16,229 bases of DNA from DASYVD01 sp036000545 (GCA_036000545.1 DASYVD010000085.1:1-16229); one strand, 5' to 3'. Numbered from the stretch's first letter, positions 1 to 5,928 are shown. Made by a program: numbers and translations. Notes: generated from the letters alone by a model not told the origin.

Positions 1-174
1 ATCAACGGCGATCAGGTGCCCCCGACGGACAACACCTGGTTCGATCGGCTCGTCGAGTCACTTCCGAAAAGTATCGGCGAGAAGCCTGCCTTCGACGCTC
101 TCTTCGAGAACCCGCAGGTAACGACCGTCGACTACAGGAGAGCTCTCGAGGTCCTGGAGGCGGCGAGCGGCTAA
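1..174 (+). CDS. 3' end of an unknown protein gene (partial)
   Basis: The frame is open from the first base and stops at TAA 172-174, giving 57 C-terminal residues that start INGDQVPPTDNTWFDRL and end ALEVLEAASG. Codon third positions are mostly G or C, as in the clearly coding parts of the window. I do not recognise the family; the fragment is acidic, soluble and has no membrane segment. Its stop codon overlaps by two bases the stop codon of the epimerase remnant arriving from the other strand, so the two frames converge with no space for a terminator. The start lies outside the window. Confidence 0.6.
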   Translation: MNGDQVPPTDNTWFDRLVESLPKSIGEKPAFDALFENPQVTTVDYRRALEVLEAASG

Positions 175-330
175 CCTCCGAGGCCCTTGGCGAAGCCGAC
201 ACGCCACGTCGACCAGCGAGGCTGCCAGCCGAGCTCGCTCTTGGCCTTGGCGTTCGACGCGCCCCTCATCTCGGTCATCATCACCGGAGCCTCGCCGGCC
301 AGCAGCCGGACCACGAAGCGGGGGACCCTC
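171..330 (-). pseudogene. C-terminal remnant of an NAD(P)-dependent sugar epimerase / extended SDR
   Basis: Reading the minus strand towards the stop at 171-173 gives about 52 residues with the typical tail of extended short-chain dehydrogenases (NAD-dependent epimerase/dehydratase family). Recognisable pieces are MMTEMRGASNAKAKSELGW followed by a Trp-Arg and Gly-Phe close to the end. The GASNAKAK-ELGW block lies near the end of the substrate-binding domain in this family. Upstream of about 330 the similarity stops abruptly and the sequence becomes a plus-strand coding-like fragment. The Rossmann domain, GxxGxxG and YxxxK are therefore missing and this cannot be an active enzyme. It is a deletion scar, not a small gene. 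Confidence 0.6.
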
Positions 331-331
331 A

Positions 332-415
332 ATCTTCGAGCTCGAGGAGTTCGGTGAGAGCCCGGCGATCGACCGGGCGCGCGACCTCGAGGAGGAACTC
401 GAGAAGAAGAAGTAG
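332..415 (+). pseudogene. Short C-terminal coding remnant, charged tail, family unknown
   Basis: A plus-strand frame ending at TAG 413-415 encodes a highly charged helical tail (FELEEFGESPAIDRA, then an E/K-rich end finishing EKKK). It has high GC at third positions but no plausible start, because its upstream side is the epimerase remnant on the opposite strand. I read it as the 3' end of a gene whose body was removed by the same rearrangement that cut the epimerase. The family cannot be told from 27 residues. Confidence 0.3.
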
Positions 416-429
416 TGGCGACGGCCAGC

Positions 430-516
430 TCAGGTCGTGCGGTCGTGGCTGACGGTTAGAACGACGTTCCCCGTTTTCTGCCCCGTCTCGACGTACCTGT
501 TCGCCTCGATCACGTC
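430..516 (-). pseudogene. C-terminal remnant of a zinc-type alcohol dehydrogenase / quinone oxidoreductase (MDR family)
   Basis: The minus strand ending at the stop 430-432 encodes ADVIEANRYVETGQKTGNVV, then LTV and a short tail. The block A-x-RYxExGxKxGNVVLTV is the usual C-terminus of medium-chain dehydrogenase/reductase enzymes such as NADPH:quinone reductase. Only about 29 residues remain out of the usual 310-340. Immediately upstream on the minus strand (527-556) lies the first copy of the dispersed ~30-bp repeat, so the repeat is at the breakpoint of this gene. Not functional. Confidence 0.55.
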
Positions 517-526
517 AGCAAGGAAG

Positions 527-556
527 CCACCTGTTTCGTCGACATCCTCTGGAGAC
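527..556 (+). repeat. Dispersed ~30-bp repeat, copy R1
   Basis: The sequence starts CCACCTGTTTCGTCGACATC and ends CTCTGGAGAC. It resembles copies at 4051, 11681 and 12941, all in the same orientation. It abuts the truncated dehydrogenase remnant. On the minus strand all copies happen to read SPE(N/D)V-x-(K/E)TG or similar, which I regard as a by-product rather than a protein motif. Confidence 0.55.
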
Positions 557-711
557 AGCGTGGGGACTTCGCCCCGCACAGAGTTCGCCCCATATCTCGC
601 CCCAATCTCCTCTGTTCGCGGTCGTTCATCGCTGTCCGGGGCCGACCGCGAGAGCTCGACGTCGCCCCCGACCTGCCAGGATGAACTGGAGCGAACGGCG
701 GTGAATGAAGG

Positions 712-766
712 GAGCGCCCTTTTTTGCCAAGGTGGGGGTCGCGGGTTCGAATCCCGTCGTCCGCTC
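712..766 (+). repeat. tRNA-Gly(GCC)-derived attachment site, copy 1 (att1)
   Basis: This stretch matches the 3' half of an actinobacterial tRNA-Gly(GCC): the anticodon side TTGCCAAGG, a variable stretch, the T arm GCGGGTTCGAATCCCGTC and the acceptor strand GTCCGCT, followed here by CCA at 766-768. The 5' half of a tRNA (D arm, acceptor 5' strand) is absent, and the 5' anticodon-stem strand is replaced by a T-run, so it is not a working tRNA gene. Bases 720-766 are identical to 10257-10303. Sixty bases downstream come the TTGCCCATG iterons and then an integrase start, the usual layout of attP next to int in tRNA-targeting integrative elements. Confidence 0.75.
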
Positions 767-825
767 CACGTAGAACGCGCTGACCTGCCGATCTGACGGC
801 CGGTCCGATTGCCCTCACTCGTTGA

Positions 826-856
826 TTGCCCATGAGTTGCCCATGGCTTGCCCATG
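826..856 (+). repeat. Three TTGCCCATG iterons, 11-bp period (attachment-site arm, copy 1)
   Basis: TTGCCCATG occurs at 826-834, 837-845 and 848-856, exactly 11 bp apart and so on one face of the helix. The same three iterons with the same spacing occur at 10363-10393, at the same distance from the tRNA-like core. By position they are good candidates for arm-type integrase or excisionase binding sites. Confidence 0.65.
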
Positions 857-881
857 ACTCCGGGCGTAGAGTCCCGCCATC

Positions 882-899
882 ATGGGACGGGGCTCGCGG
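882..899 (+). pseudogene. 5' stub of a tyrosine integrase gene
   Basis: ATG 882 begins MGRGSR, matching the first residues (V/M)GKGSL of the integrase downstream of the second attachment site. Its distance from the iterons is the same: first iteron to start is 56 bases in both copies. After about six codons the similarity ends and a glyoxalase-fold tail begins. The rest of the integrase has been deleted. Confidence 0.5.
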
Positions 900-965
900 C
901 CTTCATCCGTGACCCCGACGGCCCACATCCTCGAGGTCGTGACCCACGGCCCAAGTGACGGGTGA
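899..965 (+). pseudogene. C-terminal remnant of a VOC (glyoxalase/dioxygenase-fold) protein, frameshifted
   Basis: The strand reads FIRDPDG, then, after a one-base frame change near 923, HILEVVTHGPSDG and TGA at 963-965. (Y/F)xRDPDGxxxE is the hallmark C-terminal strand of vicinal oxygen chelate proteins (glyoxalase / extradiol dioxygenase fold), in which the glutamate is often a metal ligand. Only about 20 residues survive, joined directly to the integrase stub. It is a deletion junction and has no function. Confidence 0.5.
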
Positions 966-988
966 GGCGTCCATCCAAGGGGCCGGGA

Positions 989-1261
989 TTACGCGGCACG
1001 GGGAACGCCTCGAGATCCATCGGACGGACGCTCGACGAACGGCGCTGCATCCGCTGCCGACGGTGTGTCGACGGCCCGGGGCGTCGCCCGCTCAGCGGGA
1101 CTGCCCGGGGCGACCATCAGCTCCAGGCCGAGGGCCAGCATGAAGAAACCGATCGGAAGCGTGAAGACCGTGACCGCAGCCAGCAGCATCAGCATCGAGC
1201 CGGCCATGAACAGCGCGGATCCGATCAAGAAGCGCACGACTCTCCGCAAGATGGGTCCCAT
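989..1261 (-). CDS. Small two-helix membrane protein, predicted ECF41 regulon member
   Basis: A 90-residue protein. Residues about 10-50 form two adjacent hydrophobic segments (RFLIGSALFMAGSMLMLLAA, then TVFTLPIGFFMLALGLELMV) separated by a short turn; the remainder is a polar Ala/Pro/Arg/Ser-rich tail. The ATG at 1261 is preceded on the minus strand by AAAGGAG with six bases of spacing, a good ribosome binding site. An exact ECF41-type promoter (TGTCACA-N16-CGTC on the minus strand, 1293-1319) lies about 32 bases upstream of the start, so the gene is divergent from the sigma factor gene and probably controlled by it. I do not recognise a named family. Its role is unknown; a membrane partner or sensor for the sigma system is possible but unproven. 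Confidence 0.65.
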   Translation of the reverse strand: MGPILRRVVRFLIGSALFMAGSMLMLLAAVTVFTLPIGFFMLALGLELMVAPGSPAERATPRAVDTPSAADAAPFVERPSDGSRGVPRAA

Positions 1262-1292
1262 CGGTGGCTCCTTTCGTCCTCGATGCAGAGAA

Positions 1293-1319
1293 GACGAAAT
1301 GGCCTCCGCCGTTGTGACA
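1293..1319 (-). promoter_or_regulatory. Predicted ECF41 promoter for the small membrane protein gene
   Basis: On the minus strand TGTCACA (1319-1313), 16 bases, then CGTC (1296-1293). This is an exact match to the ECF41 consensus TGTCACA-N16-CGTC as I recall it, and is identical in boxes and spacing to the sites at 1396 and 2415. It predicts a leader of roughly 25 nt containing the ribosome binding site. Confidence 0.75.
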
Positions 1320-1395
1320 CATCGACAGTTCGAGGTCGCGATCTTCGACCGCCGCCTACATTGGCGCCGGCCGGAGACCCGGCCACCTGGTCGGG

Positions 1396-1422
1396 TGTCA
1401 CAGGCAGGGGAGCTATCTCGTC
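1396..1422 (+). promoter_or_regulatory. Predicted ECF41 autoregulatory promoter
   Basis: TGTCACA (1396-1402), 16-base spacer, CGTC (1419-1422), immediately upstream of the sigma factor gene. The CGTC box ends only nine bases before the first ATG (1432), so transcription should start within a few bases of it and the message is probably leaderless or nearly so. Confidence 0.8.
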
Positions 1423-1431
1423 TTACCTGTC

Positions 1432-2355
1432 ATGATGGCGATGGGCGTGCCGCAGGAGGCGGACGTGAGCCAGCTGTATGAGGAGCTCCGACCCTTGATG
1501 TTTTCCATCGCCTACCGGATGTTGGGCAGCGCGAGCGAGGCCGAGGACATCGTCCAGGAGGCGTTCCTGCGCCTCCACCGCGAGTCCGCCAAGGGGACGG
1601 CGATCGAGTCCCCGAAGGCCTACCTGTCTGCGGTGACCACCCGGCTCAGCATCGACCACCTCCGCTCGGCCCGGGTGCGCCGGGAGCGCTACGTGGGCAC
1701 CTGGTTGCCCGAGCCGGTCGTCACCGACGACGTCCCCCAACACGCGGAGACCGCCGACTCCCTCTCCATGGCCTTCCTCGTGCTGCTCGAGAGCCTCACC
1801 CCGGTGGAGCGGGCGGTATTCCTGCTCCGGGAGGTGTTCGACTACGGCTACGACGAAATCGCCAAGGTGGTCGGCAAGAGCGAGGAGAACTGCCGCCAGA
1901 TTGCCGTCCGGGCCCGCCGGCAGATCGAGGCGAAGAAGCCCCGGTTCGAGGCCTCCAGGAAGCGCCGGGAGGAGCTCGCTCAGCGGTTCTTCGAGGCCGT
2001 GAGCAAGGGAGATACCGAGAGATTCGTCAGCCTGCTCGCCGCGGACGTGGTCGCCTACGGCGACGGGGGCGGCAAGGCTCCTGCCCACCCTCGCCCGGTC
2101 CACGGCCGGGACCGGGTGGCCCGGCTGATGGCCGGGGGGGGCCGATGGGCGGCCGGCCTGGGGGTCACCGCCATGCGCCTGGCGGTCATCAACGGACAGC
2201 CAGGGGCCCTGTTCCTCAATCGCGAGGGAAGGCCCGTCGTGGCGGTGGCGCTCGACATCGCCGACGGCCTCGTGCAGACGATCCGCGGTATCACCAACCC
2301 GGAGAAGCTGGGTCATCTCGGCACCTTCGCCGGCGGACCCATCCCCACCTCCTAG
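1432..2355 (+). CDS. ECF41-family RNA polymerase sigma factor (SigJ-like) with fused SnoaL-like C-terminal domain
   Basis: A 307-residue alternative sigma factor. Region 2 spans about 16-82 (PLMFSIAYRMLGSASEAEDI, then VQEAFLRL). The inter-domain linker has WLPEP (91-95). Region 4 spans about 113-165 (SLTPVERAVFLLREVFDYGY with the helix-turn-helix after it). The rest is a SnoaL-like extension carrying DGGGK (211-215) and NPEKL (289-293). These correspond to the DGGGKV and NPDKL motifs of group ECF41, where the fused domain replaces a separate anti-sigma factor and modulates activity. ATGs at 1432, 1435 and 1441 are all possible; no Shine-Dalgarno sequence precedes them and the promoter lies directly upstream, fitting leaderless translation. 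Known ECF41 neighbours are usually carboxymuconolactone decarboxylase, oxidoreductase or epimerase genes. Here they are a DoxX-like operon and a small membrane protein. Confidence 0.95.
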   Translation: MMAMGVPQEADVSQLYEELRPLMFSIAYRMLGSASEAEDIVQEAFLRLHRESAKGTAIESPKAYLSAVTTRLSIDHLRSARVRRERYVGTWLPEPVVTDDVPQHAETADSLSMAFLVLLESLTPVERAVFLLREVFDYGYDEIAKVVGKSEENCRQIAVRARRQIEAKKPRFEASRKRREELAQRFFEAVSKGDTERFVSLLAADVVAYGDGGGKAPAHPRPVHGRDRVARLMAGGGRWAAGLGVTAMRLAVINGQPGALFLNREGRPVVAVALDIADGLVQTIRGITNPEKLGHLGTFAGGPIPTS

Positions 2356-2414
2356 GTCTCTCCGCAGCGCACCGGTCCGGACGGCCGTTTCGAAACGCAC
2401 ATGAGCCAGCGTGG

Positions 2415-2441
2415 TGTCACACGAGCACGCGCCGATTCGTC
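2415..2441 (+). promoter_or_regulatory. Predicted ECF41 promoter for the doxX-like operon
   Basis: TGTCACA (2415-2421), 16 bases, CGTC (2438-2441), the third exact copy of the motif. It predicts a leader of about 85 nt ahead of the DoxX-like start at 2535. Confidence 0.8.
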
Positions 2442-2534
2442 TCGTCTGGTGCCAACGAGCGGAGTCAACCGACACGGATCCGTCACAGATGGCGACCCCG
2501 TACAGGGTTCGCCGCGACCGAAACGGAGGAGTGA

Positions 2535-3110
2535 ATGAAGACTCGCATGGACGACGGCGTCCGCCCGGGTGGCGAAGGTCTCCGGGCCGGAGAGGCCACC
2601 ACGCAACTGCCGATCCGTCAGGGACCGGTGCAGGCCGCAACACGCCGGGCGAAGCTCCGCCGACGCCTCGAGGCCCTCGACCACACGATCCGGGAGCTCC
2701 TCGGCCGGGCCAGCCCGCTGCTCCTCCGGGTCTCCCTCGGCATCGTGTTCGTGTGGTTCGGGGCGCTCAAGGTAGCCGGGGTCTCGGCCGTCGGTGGGCT
2801 GGTGGCCGCCACGGTGCCGTTCGCGGACTCCACCTGGTTCGTTCCCGTGCTCGGTGTCGTCGAGATCGTGATCGGTCTGGCCTTCGCCACTGGGAGGCTC
2901 CTCCGGATGGTGATCCCGGTGTTCGCCGCCCACATGGCGGGGACGTTCCTCGTGCTGATCACCCTGCCGAATGTGGCCTTTGAGGGAAGCAACCCCCTGC
3001 TGCTGACGGCCGTGGGGGAGTTCGTGGTCAAGAACTTGGTGCTGCTGACGGCGGGACTTGTCGTGGCATCCGGCCTCAAGCCGCTGGGGGCAAGGACCGC
3101 GGACCGGTGA
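2535..3110 (+). CDS. DoxX-like integral membrane protein
   Basis: A 191-residue protein with a polar, Arg-rich N-terminus of about 58 residues and then four predicted membrane helices. The first (LLLRVSLGIVFVWFGALKVA) carries the R-x-x-x-G-x-x-F-x-x-x-G-x-x-K pattern of the DoxX/DUF417-type family; later ones include VPVLGVVEIVIGLAFATGR and NLVLLTAGLVVASGL. Family members associate with membrane oxidoreductases, and mycobacterial DoxX links a superoxide dismutase and a thiosulfate sulfurtransferase in oxidative and thiol stress; whether that applies here is inference. ATG 2535 is preceded by GGAGGAGTGA, a strong ribosome binding site. The gene is first in an apparent operon, 37 bases ahead of a cupredoxin gene, and sits behind an ECF41 promoter, suggesting a stress-induced envelope redox role. 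Confidence 0.8.
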   Translation: MKTRMDDGVRPGGEGLRAGEATTQLPIRQGPVQAATRRAKLRRRLEALDHTIRELLGRASPLLLRVSLGIVFVWFGALKVAGVSAVGGLVAATVPFADSTWFVPVLGVVEIVIGLAFATGRLLRMVIPVFAAHMAGTFLVLITLPNVAFEGSNPLLLTAVGEFVVKNLVLLTAGLVVASGLKPLGARTADR

Positions 3111-3147
3111 GGGACCGTGACTGGCCAAGACGTAGAGGAGGAAAGAC

Positions 3148-3504
3148 ATGACTCGAGGATCCATCATCCGCCTGTTCCTGTGGGTGGGTGCCCTGGCGCT
3201 CACCGCGACGGCGTGTGCGACCCAGGGGTCGGCGGAACCGCCCCCCTCCGTCGAGGGACCGGCCGTGGCCGTCCGTGACTACCGGTTCGAGCTGGCCTCC
3301 CTCACCGTCGAGGCAGGGGCCACCGTGACGTGGGTGTGGGAGGGGCGGGCGCCGCACGACGTCGTCGGTCAAGGGTTCGAAAGCCCGGACCAGAGTTCCG
3401 GGACCTTCCGCCACACGTTCGAGCAGCCGGGGACGTACGCCTACGAGTGCACCATTCACCCCGGCATGGAAGGAACCATCGTCGTTGAGGGCGACGCGCC
3501 CTAG
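3148..3504 (+). CDS. Plastocyanin/halocyanin-like cupredoxin lipoprotein
   Basis: 118 residues. The N-terminus is a lipoprotein signal peptide: Arg-containing start, hydrophobic stretch LFLWVGALALTA, then a lipobox-like ATAC with Cys23 as the predicted lipidated residue. After a short Pro-rich linker, residues 38-115 form one cupredoxin domain. All four type-1 copper ligands are visible: His70 (in APHDV) and Cys101, His104 and Met107 (in YECTIHPGM). It should be an outward-facing, membrane-anchored one-electron carrier. GAGGAGGAAAGAC before ATG 3148 is a strong ribosome binding site. It is the second gene of the ECF41-controlled operon; with DoxX and a flavoprotein next to it, an electron-transfer or oxidant-defence role is a reasonable inference, but the redox partner is unknown. 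Confidence 0.88.
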   Translation: MTRGSIIRLFLWVGALALTATACATQGSAEPPPSVEGPAVAVRDYRFELASLTVEAGATVTWVWEGRAPHDVVGQGFESPDQSSGTFRHTFEQPGTYAYECTIHPGMEGTIVVEGDAP

Positions 3505-3527
3505 GGAAATTGAGGGGGAGATCAGCC

Positions 3528-3800
3528 ATGGAAACGTACGACCTGGTGGTGGGCTCCGGCCCGGCAGGGGAGAAGGCCGCCGCGCTGGCCGCGTACTTCG
3601 GCAAGCGGGTGGCGGTCGTGGAGCGCGACGGACCACCGGGAGGGGCCCCGGTCAACCGGGGCGGGATCCCCACCAAGACGCTGCGCGAGACCGCCCTGTA
3701 CCTGACCGGCTCCGTCGCCCGGGAGATCTACGGAGTGGGGCTGGGCCTGAAGCCGGAGTTCGCCTCGGAGCGCCTCCGGGCTCGGGCGGCACAGGCGTAG
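3528..3800 (+). pseudogene. Truncated FAD/NAD(P)-dependent oxidoreductase, SthA (soluble transhydrogenase)-like N-terminus
   Basis: The 90 residues from ATG 3528 match the start of a two-dinucleotide-binding-domain flavoprotein. There is a FAD-binding GSGPAGEKAA near residue 10, an E at the end of the second strand (VVERDGPPGG), then GGAPVNRGGIPTKTLRETAL, the block around the isoalloxazine ring. There are no redox-active cysteines there, as in soluble pyridine nucleotide transhydrogenases rather than mercuric or lipoamide reductases. Such enzymes have about 450-480 residues; here a TAG at 3798-3800 follows ERLRARAAQA and the rest is replaced by an unrelated gene fragment on the minus strand. 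GAGGGGGAGATCAGCC provides a ribosome binding site. The piece lacks the NAD(P) and dimerisation domains and is almost certainly inactive. Confidence 0.75.
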
Positions 3801-3970
3801 TCACACGTCAGGGTGCCGCCGGTCACCGGTAGTCCCGTCGCCTGCTCGACCAGGCCGACCCCAAGGCCTCCCCGGTCTGGCCGGACATGCCGGCACCATG
3901 CCCGGGCAAGCTCGAGGATTTCCTTGTTCCGCTGTCCGATCTCTACGGCGTCACTGACCAGATCATCCAT
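3801..3970 (-). pseudogene. N-terminal fragment of an unrecognised soluble protein
   Basis: From a minus-strand ATG at 3970 the frame reads MDDLVSDAVEIGQRNKEILE, then LARAWCRHVRPDRGGLGVGL and VEQATGLPVTGG. The composition and third-base GC look coding, and the style (a helix ending in a CRHVRPDRGG loop, then a Cys-containing segment) looks like the start of a conserved cytoplasmic protein, but I cannot name it. No convincing ribosome binding site precedes 3970. Similarity must end near 3800, where the frame runs into the antisense of the truncated flavoprotein, so both genes were cut at the same junction. Repeat R2 lies just upstream (4051-4081). Confidence 0.35.
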
Positions 3971-4050
3971 TCTGGTTCTCGGAGCACGGGGGAAGCGCGG
4001 GGGAAACAAGCGCAGTATTCGCCCTGCGTAGCTGGCGGCCCCGGGCCAGA

Positions 4051-4081
4051 CACCTAGTTTCTGCACATTCTCAGGCGATAC
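4051..4081 (+). repeat. Dispersed ~30-bp repeat, copy R2 (degenerate)
   Basis: CACCTAGTTTCTGCACATTC followed by TCAGGCGATAC. It is the most diverged of the four copies, but its flank shares an (A)CCCATGG(T/C)CC block with copy R3 about 10-15 bases downstream, so the unit may be longer than 30 bp. It lies between two gene fragments. Confidence 0.4.
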
Positions 4082-4147
4082 GGGGACCCATGGCCCAGTT
4101 GACGGCGGCGCACGCAAGCGGTCCGGAGACGCGAGCTCCATTCCCCT

Positions 4148-4369
4148 TCATCCGAGAGAGCGCTGAGGGCCGGCTACGATGAGGCGGTAGCCCAGGTCGA
4201 GTTCGTCCAGATCTAGCAAATGCCCGAACCGGCGAAGCCATGCCCCCGTCTGGAGATCCTCCGCCAGCCGCCGGAGCCCCGCCTCTTCCTGCCGCTGGCT
4301 GATCGCCGCGAAAGTGGACATCCCCGCTCGGACATCGGGATCCAAGTAGGCCTCGGGCCGATGCTAGAA
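4148..4369 (-). pseudogene. C-terminal remnant of a class I SAM-dependent methyltransferase
   Basis: The minus strand ending at the stop 4148-4150 reads RPEAYLDPDVRAGMSTFA, then about 50 residues including a helix (GLRRLAEDLQTGAWLRRFGH) and LDLGYRLIVA. This matches the closing part of UbiE-type methyltransferases, in which the demethylated-substrate lid (DPxVRxxxSTFA), an L-x-x-DLxSGxW helix and a final D(L/V)GYRL(V/I)V strand occur in this order. A stop codon in frame just upstream and the absence of the SAM-binding motif DxGCGxG show that this is a remnant. Confidence 0.5.
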
Positions 4370-4370
4370 G

Positions 4371-4813
4371 GCCCGAGTGAACCCGTCCCTGGCAGTCGTG
4401 GGGGATGGGAACCGGAACCACCGAGCCGCCTCCAAGTGCCGACAGGACCTCAGGAAATGGAGGCTCTCTTCTGGGCCGCCGTTCGATGTAACTGGCGCTC
4501 GAAGGCACCGCTACTTGGGAGAGGGCAGTCCGATCGGATTGTGGAGCAGGGGGCCGGCCGGGGCCGGGCCCAAGAGCTCGTCCCTGGGCCAGGTGGCGAC
4601 CCGAGTCGCGGCCGCCCGAATAGAGTTGAGCTCCGGGCGCTTCCTTCGGTCGTCGAGTAGGGAAAGCGAGGCGCTCCGGGTCGGGCGGGCGGACGTTCGC
4701 AGAACTGTTCCACTCCGTCCACGAAGATGAATCACGCATGCGTAATCAATATAGGGCGATCTCCTGTCACGACGATGGCCTGAAGACCTCGCTCAGCGGA
4801 GTACGCTCCTATC
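4371..4813. other. Gap of about 440 bp with no convincing gene
   Basis: Several frames are open because of high GC, but none has a start with a ribosome binding site, a recognisable motif or clean third-base bias. The one distinct structure is the AT-richer palindromic patch at 4731-4746. I read the rest as decayed sequence between two gene remnants. Confidence 0.4.
4731..4746. promoter_or_regulatory. Imperfect palindrome in an AT-rich patch
   Basis: ATCACGCATGCGTAAT is a 16-bp inverted repeat around GCATGC with one mismatched pair, followed by AATATAGGG. It is unusually AT-rich for this window and may be an old operator or promoter. No intact gene follows. Confidence 0.25.
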
Positions 4814-5376
4814 GTGTCTGACCCAGTCCTGTCGCCTCTCCTGGAAATGGCCCGCAGCGCCTTCCCCTTGTTGCTCACGCCTCCCTCCAGCGTGTCATGG
4901 ACCTCTCAGTCCACAGGGCGAAGAAGCATTCCCGATCGGGAGACTCCTCGTTTCCACAGACCATCCGGCGCAGTCACACTTTCGGAACGCCGCGTCGCAG
5001 GATCCGGTCCTCGCGCGGCTGTTCCGGGAGGCGGGGGAAGGCCTGTTCGTTTCTACGAGCACCGGGCTGGGCTGGCGGGTCACCCCTGAGCTCCTCGCCG
5101 AAGGGCTGTTGAGTTCTGCCGGAGACTACGTGCTCGCAACCGGTGAACTGACCGAGGAGCGATTCGTTGCTCGAGTCAAGGCAGATCTGGACGCGTTCCG
5201 GCAGTGGCTGCTCGGAAACGAGCAGACGACCATCGGAGTTACGGCATTCGCGGGCGTCTCGCTGACAGAGGCCGGTCAACTTACGCTGCCCTGGGGGACC
5301 CTCAGGAACCCAAGTCCCTTCGAAGCCGGCAGCCGGTGGGTAGGGGCCGGGCCGGCGTCGGCTGCCTTGGTGACAC
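4814..5376 (+). pseudogene. Unrecognised, probably frameshifted coding region cut by the transposase fragment
   Basis: A GTG at 4814 begins MSDPVLSPLLEMARSAFPLL. From about 4920 the coding signal moves to another frame (EEAFPIGRLLVSTDHPAQSH, later LFREAGEGLFVSTSTGLGW) and continues through RVKADLDAFRQWLLGNEQT and LTEAGQLTLPWGTLRNPSPF to about 5376. Third-base GC is high from about 4980 on, supporting real coding origin. The frame change and the missing 3' end, where the transposase fragment takes over, point to a broken gene. The family is not recognised. Confidence 0.35.
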
Positions 5377-5928
5377 AGATCCCCATTCGATGTCTTCACT
5401 GTGGAGACGTTGCGGCTGAAGACGTTGTACGTGCTGTTCTTCATCGAGCTTTCCACCCGCCGCATCCACGTGGCCGGTGTGACCGTCCACCCGGACTCGG
5501 CCTGGGTCGCCCAGCAAGCTCGGAACCGGGTCATCGAGGCCGAAGATAGACCGGCACCAGCCAGATACCTGATCCACGACCGCGACGCCAAGTACTCGGG
5601 TCCGTTCGACGAGGTGTTCCGGACGGAGGGGACCGGGGTGATCCGTACCCGGGTCCGGGCTCCCCGCGCCAACACGTTCGCGGAGCGATGGGTGCGGACC
5701 GTCAGGGCGGAATGCCTGGATTGGATAGTCGTCCGGGGCCGTCGGCACCTCGAGCGCCTCTTACGGGCCTACGCTTCCCACTACAACAGTGGGAGACCCC
5801 ATCGGGGGCTGCAGCTCGCGACGCCCGACCCGCCGCAATTTGCCCGCTCCGCACCGGCCAAAGCCAATGGGCTAATCCGCCGCGACATTCTCGGCGGGCT
5901 CATCCACGAGTACGAACGCGCGGCATGA
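5377..5928 (+). pseudogene. IS transposase, rve/DDE integrase core (IS481/IS3-type), 5' part missing
   Basis: About 180 residues of a retroviral-integrase-fold transposase. The first catalytic Asp is in FDVFTVET (codon 5389), followed by LYVLFFIELSTRRIHVAGVT. The second Asp is in LIHDRDAKYSGPFDEVF. The catalytic Glu is in RAPRANTFAERWVRTVR, followed by HYNSGRPHRGL and the usual end LIRRDILGGLIHEYERAA. The N-terminal helix-turn-helix region is absent and the sequence upstream of 5377 is another broken gene, so a nearby GTG (5401) is not a true start. No terminal inverted repeats could be matched on both sides. The 3' end of the gene looks intact. Confidence 0.85.

Noticed and set aside
720..768. 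A tRNA-Gly gene
   Set aside because: Only the 3' half matches. The D arm and 5' acceptor strand are missing and the 5' anticodon-stem strand is a T-run, so it cannot fold into a tRNA. The same holds for 10247-10303.
430..855. A 141-residue minus-strand protein containing GRRDSNPRPPPWQK
   Set aside because: This reading frame runs antisense through the tRNA-like attachment site; RRDSNPRPP/GIRTRDPHLGK-type peptides are well-known artefacts of tRNA-derived sequence. Only its last ~29 residues are of real coding origin.
1423..2643. A 406-residue minus-strand frame opposite the sigma factor gene
   Set aside because: It is the GC-driven antisense shadow of a clear sigma factor gene, with no motif or ribosome binding site.
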